NCBI RefSeq assembly: GCF_000820005.1
Contig: NZ_CDBL01000044.1
Span: 729 to 64,728 of the forward strand
From: Aeromonas piscicola
GTDB taxonomy: Bacteria; Pseudomonadota; Gammaproteobacteria; Enterobacterales; Aeromonadaceae
Reading direction: 5' to 3'
DNA: 64,000 nucleotides
Shown in pieces: positions 27,768 through 36,169 of the stretch. The notes under the pieces were generated by a model, which was given only the letters and a program-made list of their open reading frames with translations, made no database searches and was not told the DNA's origin. Each line of letters opens with the position of its first letter. Within the stretch, counting starts at the first letter, position 1. A program made the translations under genes and the position numbers.

Positions 27768-28643
27768 ATGTCATCAAGCGGCGTAATGCTGACACCTTCT
27801 CGGTTACTTTGTGCTGAGCGGGGTAAAACCCTTCCCCATTATGATCTTCTGGGTGTCGAGCGAGCAGACCGAGAACAACTCAAACAAGTAAATGCCCAGT
27901 TAGGGACTTTCTCCCTGCAGGCGGCGGGCTGCATGGCTCAGCTATTCAATAGCGCTGACTGCGAGCTGACTTATCAGGAGTTCATCGCTGTTTCATCTCC
28001 GGAAGATGATGATGGCTTGATCTGGATTGAGGCCCGTAGTCCGCTTGATACCCAACGGGTCGCTTATTTCTCCATATCCCCTTCAGTTATCTATCGCTTG
28101 GCGGTGCTCTTCTTCGGCGGCTCTTTACGCAATCAGGAAGAAACTGTCTCTCATAGCAAAGGATTGACGGATACCGAGCAACGCTTGGTGTTGCGTCTTT
28201 GCCAATATCAGGTCGACATCTGGTCCTCCTGCCTGGGGCTGGGTGATCTCGAATGGCAATTGACCTTGATTACACGTGATGCCCTCCCGGTGTCACGGTT
28301 GTGGATGGCCGCAGCCACCCTGACGGTGGGGAGCTTTTCCCATGGTTGGCAGTTGTGGCTGGTTCCACCCGCGGAGAGAACAGGCCCTGCGGTAGGGCAC
28401 ACCTTGCAAGATGGCGCCTTGGAGCAGGCACTAACACATATTCCCGCACGTTTACGCGTGGTGATGGGGCAGTTGTCCATGACGCTGGCCGACCTGGAGT
28501 GTCTCAAGGTGGGCGATGTGCTCTCGCTGGATTTACCTGAAGTGGTGCCAGCCCTGATTGGTAACCGTCCCTGCTTTAGTGGACGTATCGCTGAACATAA
28601 AGGCAGCCTGGTTTATCAGGTCGCGACGGTCGTAGAGGAATAA
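27768..28643 (+). CDS. fliM: Lateral flagellar motor switch protein FliM
   Basis: First gene of the lateral flagellar cluster (lfiM type), 291 residues against about 330 for enteric FliM. The middle domain has the FFGGS element, like the GGxG motif that contacts FliG. The C-terminal SpoA domain (about 215-290) stacks with FliN. The N-terminus lacks the LSQAEIDALL-type CheY-binding peptide, which accounts for much of the length difference. The ATG at 27768 has a good Shine-Dalgarno (aaggtgga). The 227-base gap before it holds the rnpB terminator; I found no clear flagellar promoter. Confidence 0.85.
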   Translation: MSSSGVMLTPSRLLCAERGKTLPHYDLLGVERADREQLKQVNAQLGTFSLQAAGCMAQLFNSADCELTYQEFIAVSSPEDDDGLIWIEARSPLDTQRVAYFSISPSVIYRLAVLFFGGSLRNQEETVSHSKGLTDTEQRLVLRLCQYQVDIWSSCLGLGDLEWQLTLITRDALPVSRLWMAAATLTVGSFSHGWQLWLVPPAERTGPAVGHTLQDGALEQALTHIPARLRVVMGQLSMTLADLECLKVGDVLSLDLPEVVPALIGNRPCFSGRIAEHKGSLVYQVATVVEE

Positions 28644-28650
28644 TCGAATC

Positions 28651-29028
28651 ATGAACGAGCACACTATGAATGACCCGCTGGATTTGGATGGTCTGGATCA
28701 ATTGTTTGGTGATGATATCAGCATGCCGAGTGCGGCAGACTATATGGCTCCTACCAGTAGTAGCAAGCAGCGGGATCTCTCCTTCTTTCGCCAGATCCCG
28801 GTCAAGGTAACGCTGGAAGTGGCCAGTACCGAGGTCTCGCTGGGGGAATTGATGCGAGTGGAAGAAGGGGCTGTTATCGAGCTCGATAAATTGGCTGGTG
28901 AGCCGCTTGACGTCCGGGTAAATGGTCGTCTGCTGGCCAAGGGGGAAGTCGTTGTGGTCAATGGTAAATATGGTCTGCGTCTGGTGGATGTGATCGACAC
29001 CAATCTGCTGGGTGGCATGGACGACTGA
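28651..29028 (+). CDS. fliN: Lateral flagellar motor switch protein FliN
   Basis: A 125-residue C-ring protein with a C-terminal SpoA domain (about 50-122, VKVTLEVASTEVSLGEL to GLRLVDV). The N-terminal acidic segment LDLDGLDQLFGDD resembles the part of FliN that binds CheY and FliH. Start at 28651 or the ATG at 28666. Its stop overlaps the fliP start (TGATG). Confidence 0.92.
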   Translation: MNEHTMNDPLDLDGLDQLFGDDISMPSAADYMAPTSSSKQRDLSFFRQIPVKVTLEVASTEVSLGELMRVEEGAVIELDKLAGEPLDVRVNGRLLAKGEVVVVNGKYGLRLVDVIDTNLLGGMDD

Positions 29029-29762
29029 TGCGCCACCTGCTGTTTGCTCTGCTGTTGTGTTCGCTGCCCAGTTGGGGGGCAGACATGACATTGTTCTCGG
29101 TTTTACCGGGGGCGGAAGGTGGGGAGGACTACAACATCAAGTTGCAGATCCTGTTCTTTATGACCCTTTTGGGGCTCCTTCCGACGCTATTGCTCATGAT
29201 GACCAGCTTTACCCGGATCATCATAGTGCTGGCGATTCTGCGCCAGGCGATGGGCTTGCAGCAGAGCCCTCCCAACCGTGTACTGATAGGCATCAGTTTG
29301 ATATTGACGATAGTGATCATGCGCCCTGTCTGGACTGACATGTATCAGCATGCATTCATCCCTTACGACCAGAATGAAATTAGCCTGTCGGAGGGGATTG
29401 CTCGGGCTGAAAAGCCCTTACGTCATTTTATGCTGGCGCAGACCCGTGAACCTGATCTGGAACAGATGCTGCGGATCTCCGGTGAACCCACCTCCCTCAC
29501 CAAGGATGAGGTTCCGTTTGGGGTCTTGTTGCCTGCTTTTGTGCTGAGTGAACTGAATACAGCCTTCCAGATAGGATTTATGTTGTTTATCCCCTTTCTG
29601 GTGATAGATCTGGTCGTTGCCAGCGTGCTGATGGCGATGGGGATGATGATGCTCTCGCCCCTGATCATCTCGTTACCGTTCAAACTGATGGTGTTCGTGC
29701 TGGTGGATGGCTGGTCCATGACGGTAGGCACCCTCGCAGCTAGCTTTGGTAGTGGAGGCTGA
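29028..29762 (+). CDS. fliP: Lateral flagellar export gate protein FliP
   Basis: A 244-residue membrane protein of the type III export gate. A cleavable signal peptide (residues 1-18, ending PSWGA) and the family segments LLMMTSFTRIIIVLAILRQA and the C-terminal helices are visible. It forms the export gate with FliQ and FliR. The start overlaps the fliN stop. Confidence 0.95.
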   Translation: MRHLLFALLLCSLPSWGADMTLFSVLPGAEGGEDYNIKLQILFFMTLLGLLPTLLLMMTSFTRIIIVLAILRQAMGLQQSPPNRVLIGISLILTIVIMRPVWTDMYQHAFIPYDQNEISLSEGIARAEKPLRHFMLAQTREPDLEQMLRISGEPTSLTKDEVPFGVLLPAFVLSELNTAFQIGFMLFIPFLVIDLVVASVLMAMGMMMLSPLIISLPFKLMVFVLVDGWSMTVGTLAASFGSGG

Positions 29763-29763
29763 C

Positions 29764-30033
29764 GTGACACCAGAGCAGAGTGTGGCGCTCATTGGTGGTG
29801 CCGTTAACCTCGTGGTGGTGATGGTTTCGGTACTGATTGTACCGAGCCTGATTGTCGGTTTGGTCGTCAGCGTGTTTCAGGCTGCCACCCAGATCCAGGA
29901 GCAAACACTCAGCTTCTTGCCACGTTTTCTGGTGACTTTGATGACGCTCATCTTCACTGGCAACTGGTTGCTCTCCCAAATCACGACCCTGTTCCACGAT
30001 CTGTTTCTAAAGATACCCGGGCTGATTGGATGA
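29764..30033 (+). CDS. fliQ: Lateral flagellar export gate protein FliQ
   Basis: An 89-residue protein with two membrane helices, about 13-38 and 55-75. The GTG at 29764 (VTPEQSVALIGG) directly follows the fliP stop and has a ggagg Shine-Dalgarno; a longer reading from 29746 would run into fliP. It overlaps fliR by four bases. Confidence 0.93.
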   Translation: MTPEQSVALIGGAVNLVVVMVSVLIVPSLIVGLVVSVFQAATQIQEQTLSFLPRFLVTLMTLIFTGNWLLSQITTLFHDLFLKIPGLIG

Positions 30034-30812
30034 ATTCTCTGCTGTCCCTCAGTGCTGCCGACCTGACGGCCTGGCTGGGGCAGTGGTGGTGGCCATTCAT
30101 CCGGATTGCCACCGCATTTTGGGTTATGCCGGTATTTGGTGATGGTCGGATCCCGCCACAAGTGCGTTTGCTCCTCGCCTTCATTGTCAGCCTGTTGATC
30201 GCTCCCATGTTAAAAGAGATGCCAGTGGTCGATCCTCTCAGCACTGGTGCCCTAGTGCTGACTGTGGAGCAACTGTTGTTCGGGCTGCTGTTCGGACTCT
30301 GTGTCCAGATGTTGTTCATGATCATGACCATGGCAGGGCAGATCCTCTCCATGCAGATGGGCCTTGCGATGGCAGTGATGAATGATCCCAGCAACGGGGA
30401 TTCTGCACCTATCGTCAGCCAGCTGATGCTTATCTTCTGTTCACTGTTGTTTCTTGGGCTCAATGGTCATCTGGTCACTTTGGATGTGCTGGTACAGAGC
30501 TTGCGCAGCTGGCCACCGGGATCTTCGCTCGACTTGCTGGATATGAAAGGGGTCATAGGTTTGTTTGGTTGGTGTATTGGTGCCGCATTGATCCTGACCT
30601 TGCCTGCGGTGGTGGCCATGTTGATGGTCAACCTGACCTTCGGGGTCATGAACCGCACTGCGCCATCTCTGAACATATTTTCGCTGGGTTTTCCCATGAC
30701 CTTGTTGCTCGGGTTGGTGACCATGGCTATTTCCATCAGTGGCGTCCCGGCCCGCTACCTTGACTTGGTGGCGCATGTGCTGGAGCAACTCAGGGCTCTG
30801 ACCCCGTCATGA
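30030..30812 (+). CDS. fliR: Lateral flagellar export gate protein FliR
   Basis: A 260-residue protein with six membrane segments that completes the FliPQR gate. Typical segments are FIRIATAFWVMPVFGDGRIP and MQMGLAMAVMNDPS. ATGA overlaps with fliQ and with flhB indicate tight translational coupling. Confidence 0.94.
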   Translation: MNSLLSLSAADLTAWLGQWWWPFIRIATAFWVMPVFGDGRIPPQVRLLLAFIVSLLIAPMLKEMPVVDPLSTGALVLTVEQLLFGLLFGLCVQMLFMIMTMAGQILSMQMGLAMAVMNDPSNGDSAPIVSQLMLIFCSLLFLGLNGHLVTLDVLVQSLRSWPPGSSLDLLDMKGVIGLFGWCIGAALILTLPAVVAMLMVNLTFGVMNRTAPSLNIFSLGFPMTLLLGLVTMAISISGVPARYLDLVAHVLEQLRALTPS

Positions 30813-31945
30813 GCCAGAATAGCGCCCAGGATAAAACCGAAGAGGCCTCTTCCCAGAAACTGCGCAAGGCTCGGGAAGAGGGACAGATAGCGCGCTCCAA
30901 GGAGCTGAGCTCCGCCGGGCTGTTGCTGCTGGGGGGCCTCGCCATGCAATGGATGGTACCCAGCTTTGGCCACTTCTTTGCCGAGTTGATGAAACGCCCT
31001 CAACGCTTTGACTGGCAAGGCGCCCGCGATCCGCAAATGATGATTCACTGGACGGCTGAAGCCCTGCTCAGCATGTTGTGGGTGCTGCTACCTCTGTTCG
31101 GTTTTCTGGCGTTGTTGCTGGTACTGCTCAGCATAGTGCCAGGTGGCATGGTACTGACTTGGAAGAAATTACTGCCCAGCGCAGAGAAGCTCAATCCGCT
31201 CAAGGGGCTCAAGCGGATGTTCTCAACTCACAGCCTGATGGAACTGCTGAAGTCAGTGCTCAAGATCCTGCTGATTGGCTCAACGTTGGCACTGATGCTG
31301 CAGCATCAATGGCCCTTGCTGATGATGATGAACCGCATGCCGCCCCAGGCCGCGATGGAGCAGGCGCTGCGGATCCTCTCTCAGGCATTTATCTTGCTTG
31401 GCAGTGTGCAGATGTTGATTGCAGTACTGGACGTGCCGTATCAGCGTTGGTCCCTGAACAAGCAACTTCGAATGACCAAGCAAGAGGTCAAGGATGAGCA
31501 CAAAAACAGTGAAGGGCGGCCTGAGATAAAGGCCAAGATCCGCCAGGTACAAGGGATGCTTGCCCGGGCTCGTATCGAGCAGCGTGTACCGCAGGCAGAT
31601 GTGATCATCGTCAACCCGACCCACTATGCGGTGGCCATTAAATATGATCCTGAGCGGGCAAATGCCCCTTACGTGATTGCCAAAGGGGTTGACGGCATGG
31701 CGGAACGGATCCGCCAGGTTGCAAAGCAGCACGACAAGATGGTCATAAGTCTGCCGGATCTGACCCGGGCTATCTACTACTCCACCCGGGTCGACCAGGA
31801 AGTGCCTGCGGGTCTTTACACCGCAGTGGCTTATGTGCTGAACCATGTATTGCAGTTACGGGCCTATGCGGCAGGCAAGGGGAAAAAACCTACTCCTCTT
31901 GCCCCTTTGCATGTGCCGCCCGAGTTACGTCAACCTGAGAGGTAA
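30809..31945 (+). CDS. flhB: Lateral flagellar export protein FlhB
   Basis: A 378-residue protein with four N-terminal membrane helices (about 30-210) and a cytoplasmic autocleaving domain. The cleavage motif is NPTH in VIIVNPTHYAVAIKYDPE. FlhB switches export from rod/hook to filament substrates together with the hook-length protein (lafE, 57749-58837). The N-terminus EEASSQKLRKAREEGQIARS is typical. Confidence 0.95.
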   Translation: MSQNSAQDKTEEASSQKLRKAREEGQIARSKELSSAGLLLLGGLAMQWMVPSFGHFFAELMKRPQRFDWQGARDPQMMIHWTAEALLSMLWVLLPLFGFLALLLVLLSIVPGGMVLTWKKLLPSAEKLNPLKGLKRMFSTHSLMELLKSVLKILLIGSTLALMLQHQWPLLMMMNRMPPQAAMEQALRILSQAFILLGSVQMLIAVLDVPYQRWSLNKQLRMTKQEVKDEHKNSEGRPEIKAKIRQVQGMLARARIEQRVPQADVIIVNPTHYAVAIKYDPERANAPYVIAKGVDGMAERIRQVAKQHDKMVISLPDLTRAIYYSTRVDQEVPAGLYTAVAYVLNHVLQLRAYAAGKGKKPTPLAPLHVPPELRQPER

Positions 31946-31948
31946 GTT

Positions 31949-34024
31949 GTGAACTGGCGTGTATTGACCCAATCCTATACCGCGATCCCCATGCTGCTCC
32001 TGGCCATATTGGCCATGATGATCTTGCCTCTGCCCGGTTGGCTGCTGGATGTCCTGTTCACGTTCAACATAGTGTTGGCGGTTCTGGTGCTGCTGGTTTC
32101 TGTCTCGGCTCGCCGTCCGCTCGATTTCTCCGTCTTCCCCACAGTGTTGCTGGTAGCAACCCTGATGCGGTTGTCGCTCAACGTTGCTTCTACCCGCGTC
32201 GTCTTGTTGCATGGTCACGAGGGGCATGAGGCTGCCGGTAAAGTCATTCAGGCCTTCGGGGAAGTGGTCATCGGTGGCAACTATGTCGTCGGTCTGGTGG
32301 TCTTCGTGATCCTGATGATCATCAACTTCGTGGTGATCACCAAGGGTGGTGAGCGGATATCCGAGGTATCCGCTCGTTTCACCCTGGATGCGATGCCTGG
32401 TAAACAGATGGCGATCGATGCCGATCTCAACGCCGGTACCATGGATCAGCATCAGGCCCGCGCACGGCGTGACGAGATTGCCAGAGAGGCTGATTTTTAC
32501 GGTGCGATGGACGGTGCGTCCAAGTTCGTGCGAGGGGATGCCATCGCCGGCTTGCTGGTGTTGATCATCAACTTGGTGGGTGGTTTGGCGATCGGTATCT
32601 TCCAGCACTCGCTGCCGGTTGCGGAGGCGTTCCAAAGTTACGCACTGCTCACCATAGGTGACGGTCTAGTCGCTCAGATCCCTTCTTTGCTGATGTCTAC
32701 CGCTGCGGCCATCATAGTGACTCGGGTCAGCGATGAAGGCGAGATGTCGGATCAAGTGGGTCAGCAGATCCTGGCATCGCCACGGGTTATCTACACCGCT
32801 GCTGCCATCATGTTGATCCTGGGTCTGGTGCCAGGTATGCCTATGCTGGCTTTTCTCAGCTTTGCCGCCGTGCTGGCATGGGCCGGTTGGAGTGTCAGCA
32901 AGCGTCGGGTCAATGATCCTGATCTCGATGCAGCCCAGGAGCTGACGCGCCAGATGGTGCAGTCCGAGCCACAGGGACTGGAGTGGCAGGACCTGCCTCC
33001 TGTCGATGCGGTCGCCATTGAACTGGGCTATCGGCTGGTGCCCTTGGCAGAAGCGGACAAGGGAGCCGAACTGCTTGCCCGGGTACGGGGTATTCGCAAG
33101 ACTCTGTCCGAGCAATATGGCTTCCTGCTGCCCGAGATCCGGGTGCGTGACAACTTGCAGTTGCAACCCGATCAATACCGGATCAAGTTGTCCGGTGTGG
33201 CACTTGCGGCTGGTAACGTCGACTGTCAGCGACTGATGGCCATCAGCAGCGGGGAGACGTATGGAGTCCTGGACGGTGAGCTGACCCAGGATCCCGCCTA
33301 TGGCATGAATGCAGTCTGGATCTCGCCGGAGAACAAGGCCAAGGCCTTGAATCTGGGTTATTCCGTGGTCGATTCCGCGACAGTTATTGCCACTCATGCC
33401 AGCAAGTTGTTGAGAGAGCAGCTTGATTCTCTGTTTGGCCATGATGAGGTGGGCAAGTTGGGCCAGTATCTGGCTACCCAGTCACCCCGTCTGGCAGAAG
33501 AACTTAATCTGGCGCTGACCCAGATGCAGCAACTGAGGGTTTTCCGCCAGTTGCTCAAGGAGCAGATCAGCCTCACCGATATTCGAACCATTGCCACCAC
33601 CTTGCTGGATGCGAGCGAACTGACCAAGGATCCTGTCTTGCTGGCATCCGATGTCAGATGTGCCTTGAAACGCCAGATTGTCAGACAGGCGATTGGATCG
33701 CGCGATATTTTAGCCGCGTTTACCTTGGAGGATCGTCTGGAGCAGACGCTGTTGGCTGCAATGAACCAGTCCCAGCAGCAGGGAAAGATTCATTTGGATA
33801 GCTTTCCGGTTGATCCTCAGTTGCTGGCGCAGTTACAGCAAAATATGCCGTTGGTGAAAGAGCAGTTGCAACAGCAAGGTCATGCTCCGGTATTGGTTGT
33901 CATGCCCCAGCTCAGACCCTTGATGGCGCGATATGCTCGTTCTTTTTCAAAAGGTCTCAAAGTGCTCTCTTATAATGAAATACCTGAAGATCTGAGGGTG
34001 GAAGTTATTGGGACACTGGGCTGA
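31949..34024 (+). CDS. flhA: Lateral flagellar export protein FlhA
   Basis: A 691-residue protein. The eight-helix membrane half (to about 330) includes the FHIPEP-type region, here RRPLDFSVFPTVLLVATLMRLSLN. The C-terminal cytoplasmic ring domain docks chaperone-substrate complexes. The GTG start at 31949 lies three bases after the flhB stop. It is the last gene of fliMNPQR-flhBA; a 422-base leader to lafK follows. Confidence 0.95.
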   Translation: MNWRVLTQSYTAIPMLLLAILAMMILPLPGWLLDVLFTFNIVLAVLVLLVSVSARRPLDFSVFPTVLLVATLMRLSLNVASTRVVLLHGHEGHEAAGKVIQAFGEVVIGGNYVVGLVVFVILMIINFVVITKGGERISEVSARFTLDAMPGKQMAIDADLNAGTMDQHQARARRDEIAREADFYGAMDGASKFVRGDAIAGLLVLIINLVGGLAIGIFQHSLPVAEAFQSYALLTIGDGLVAQIPSLLMSTAAAIIVTRVSDEGEMSDQVGQQILASPRVIYTAAAIMLILGLVPGMPMLAFLSFAAVLAWAGWSVSKRRVNDPDLDAAQELTRQMVQSEPQGLEWQDLPPVDAVAIELGYRLVPLAEADKGAELLARVRGIRKTLSEQYGFLLPEIRVRDNLQLQPDQYRIKLSGVALAAGNVDCQRLMAISSGETYGVLDGELTQDPAYGMNAVWISPENKAKALNLGYSVVDSATVIATHASKLLREQLDSLFGHDEVGKLGQYLATQSPRLAEELNLALTQMQQLRVFRQLLKEQISLTDIRTIATTLLDASELTKDPVLLASDVRCALKRQIVRQAIGSRDILAAFTLEDRLEQTLLAAMNQSQQQGKIHLDSFPVDPQLLAQLQQNMPLVKEQLQQQGHAPVLVVMPQLRPLMARYARSFSKGLKVLSYNEIPEDLRVEVIGTLG

Positions 34025-34220
34025 AGCTGAACTGCCATGTTATGAACTGATCGGAAGGTTATATTCCGCATATCTACTTGAATTGTCACTGGAAGCCGCT
34101 ATGATGTGACTGTTTTTGACGCACCAAGTGTTAAAAATAAATAACAAATATAACAATTCACATGTGTCACACAGCGATCACTAGATAGGTGGAGCTGTCT
34201 TGTCCCAATACGGACAGTCG

Positions 34221-34312
34221 CATGATAAAGGCAAACTGAACTGAAAAGTCAGGACGCAAAGCCTCCGGTCTAATAGCTGAAATGCTAATGATAGCGGGGT
34301 TACCAAGGCCAT
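34221..34312 (+). ncRNA. Cyclic di-GMP-I riboswitch aptamer (GEMM-I)
   Basis: The region carries the GEMM-I consensus in order. GGCAAACTG is at 34230-34238 and a GAAA-capped helix at 34236-34252 (CTGAACT / AGTCAG). The invariant GGACGCAAAGCCTCCGG follows at 34252-34268, then a second hairpin TAGC...GCTA at about 34273-34287, and TAGCGGGGTTACC at 34292-34304. These match the Vibrio cholerae Vc2 aptamer, where G and C of this core bind c-di-GMP and the tetraloop docks on the second helix. It lies 135 bases upstream of lafK on the same strand. Confidence 0.92.
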
Positions 34313-34347
34313 TGTTACCGCCTTGATACCATTCTCTGCATAAATGA

Positions 34348-34394
34348 GACGCCCATTAGAGGCGCCATTTTCGGCATGGTGCGCTTTTATTTTT
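34348..34394 (+). terminator. Expression platform: terminator and competing hairpin before lafK
   Basis: GCGCCAT (34362-34368) pairs with ATGGTGC (34376-34382) across a seven-base loop, followed by GCTTTTATTTTT, a plausible intrinsic terminator. The upstream CGCC (34350-34353) can instead pair with GGCG (34361-34364), which uses part of the terminator's 5' strand, so the two structures exclude each other. Whether c-di-GMP turns lafK on or off cannot be told by eye. Confidence 0.65.
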
Positions 34395-34446
34395 GACATA
34401 TCAGTTCTGTTGATTGGTTTGTCCACAATCACGGGTTCGGGTTCAT

Positions 34447-35823
34447 ATGCTTTCGGATATATCTATCAAGAAAAACTCAAGACCCATTGGTATTGAGACC
34501 GCTCCTCATTTGTTATTGATCAGACCTACGTTATCAAATGGAAACGATATAGAGGGGATATTGTTGGCGCAGGGATACGCTGTTTCTTGTGTTGACTCGA
34601 TCAAGAAGTCCAAATTAATTCTCGCCAATAACTCAGTTGCTCTGATCTTGCTTGATATGGATCTCATGACCGAGGCTGGCCCTCAATTAGTGCATGAATT
34701 CTGCGGCGTCGACTGCGTCATCCTGGTTAATGAACAGCAGGCTTATCTTGCGGCAGAAGCAATGCGGGCGGGGGCGATTGACTACATCATTAAACCCTTT
34801 GGCTGTCAGCAAATGCTCGATGCGGTGAAGGGGGCGCTGCGTCTGCGCCAATCCATTCCCAATCTTATCGCTACCTCTGCCATGAGCCTGCAGGTGCTGC
34901 AACTGGCCCGTCGTGCTGCCAAGACGTCTGCCACCATCCTGATTAGTGGTGAGTCGGGGACGGGTAAAGAGCGACTGGCTCGTTATATCCACGACATGTC
35001 CAACCGTGCCGGCAAACCGTTTATCGCGATCAACTGTGCTGCCATTCCTGAATCCATGCTCGAATCCATTTTGTTTGGCCATAACAAGGGGGCCTTTACC
35101 GGTGCGACAGGCACGCAACCGGGCAAGTTTGAGCTGGCGCAGGGCGGGACCCTGCTACTCGACGAAATTTCTGAGTTGCCGTTGTCGCTGCAGGCCAAGT
35201 TGCTGCGTGTTTTGCAAGAGAAGGAAGTCGAGCGGTTAGGCAGTCACCAAACCATAGCGTTGGATATACGGATTATCGCTGCCAGCAACAAAGATATACG
35301 GACGCTTGTTGCCGTGGGCCAGTTTCGGGAAGATCTGTTTTATCGTCTCGACGTGCTTCCTATGAGTTGGCCAGCGCTACGGGAGCGCCCGGATGACATA
35401 CTGCCATTGGCCGAATATTTCATCGAGAGGCATGCTCCTCAGCAAGGCTACCGTCTGAGCGAAAGCGCCCGTCAGCAGCTGTTGGCGTATGGCTGGCCTG
35501 GCAATGTCCGGGAGCTGGATAACGTCATACAACGTTCATTAATCATGGCTCGCGGATTGCATATTCAAGCAGTGGATTTGATGCTGCCCAGTTACACCAT
35601 TGAATCCGACGATGCGTTACCGGAAGCGTTTTCCGCCCCGGAAGGGCTCAGCGAGACGCGTCGGTATGCCGAATTTCAATTTGTACTAGAGACCCTGCGT
35701 CGCTTTCGCGGCCATCGGACCCGCACGGCAGAGGCCCTTGGTATGACGACCCGGGCACTGAGATACAAGCTGGCGGCCATGCGTGAGCAGGGCATAGATA
35801 TTGAGCAGCAGCTTCAAAACTAA
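34447..35823 (+). CDS. lafK: LafK, sigma-54-dependent lateral flagellar master regulator
   Basis: A 458-residue FleQ/FlrA/NtrC-type activator. An N-terminal receiver-like domain (about 20-135) keeps D70 and the KPF lysine (K116), but its N-terminal acidic pair is missing (HLLLIRPT). The AAA+ domain has GESGTGKE at 168-175, the sigma-54 contact loop GAFTGA at 215-220 and Walker B LLLDE. A Fis-type HTH is at the C-terminus (HRTRTAEALGMTTRALRYKL). In Vibrio parahaemolyticus and A. hydrophila LafK drives early lateral flagellar genes. The ATG at 34447 is preceded by only a weak Shine-Dalgarno. Confidence 0.92.
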   Translation: MLSDISIKKNSRPIGIETAPHLLLIRPTLSNGNDIEGILLAQGYAVSCVDSIKKSKLILANNSVALILLDMDLMTEAGPQLVHEFCGVDCVILVNEQQAYLAAEAMRAGAIDYIIKPFGCQQMLDAVKGALRLRQSIPNLIATSAMSLQVLQLARRAAKTSATILISGESGTGKERLARYIHDMSNRAGKPFIAINCAAIPESMLESILFGHNKGAFTGATGTQPGKFELAQGGTLLLDEISELPLSLQAKLLRVLQEKEVERLGSHQTIALDIRIIAASNKDIRTLVAVGQFREDLFYRLDVLPMSWPALRERPDDILPLAEYFIERHAPQQGYRLSESARQQLLAYGWPGNVRELDNVIQRSLIMARGLHIQAVDLMLPSYTIESDDALPEAFSAPEGLSETRRYAEFQFVLETLRRFRGHRTRTAEALGMTTRALRYKLAAMREQGIDIEQQLQN

Positions 35824-35834
35824 GGGATAACCGA

Positions 35835-36161
35835 GTGAAGATTGAAATGATGTCATCACAGGTGACGCTCTTGCAGCAGATGCAGGAGATGCAGCGAGTC
35901 GCCAACCAAACCCCTTCCATCGAATTAAATGATGCATCGAATGTGTCATTTACCGATGCCATGCGCGATGTCGTTGGACGAGTCAACGAGCAGCAAAATA
36001 CCGCCTCAAAACTGATGACCGCCGTCGATGCGGGTCAGAGCGATGATCTGGTGGGGGCCATGGTGGCCAGCCAGAAAGCGGGTCTCAGCTTTTCTGCCCT
36101 GATGCAGGTGCGAAACAAGCTGATGACAGGCTTTGACGACATTATGCGCATGCCACTCTGA
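35835..36161 (+). CDS. fliE: Lateral flagellar hook-basal body protein FliE
   Basis: A 108-residue rod/MS-ring adapter, the first exported rod protein. The C-terminal part (LVGAMVASQKAGLSFSALMQVRNKLM) is the conserved FliE helix. The GTG at 35835 has aaggga upstream; an in-frame ATG at 35847 is also possible. First gene of fliEFGHIJ, 11 bases after lafK. Confidence 0.92.
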   Translation: MKIEMMSSQVTLLQQMQEMQRVANQTPSIELNDASNVSFTDAMRDVVGRVNEQQNTASKLMTAVDAGQSDDLVGAMVASQKAGLSFSALMQVRNKLMTGFDDIMRMPL

Positions 36162-36169
36162 GGTAAGTG

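Larger units (their letters stand above)
34025..34446 (+). other. Long lafK leader region
   Basis: 422 bases without a protein gene. The A/T-rich first half (34025-34200) presumably holds the lafK promoter; I see no convincing -10/-35 or -24/-12 pair. It also contains TGTG/CACA palindromic pieces near 34162-34174. The second half holds a GEMM-I aptamer and a terminator-like hairpin, listed separately. Confidence 0.7.
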
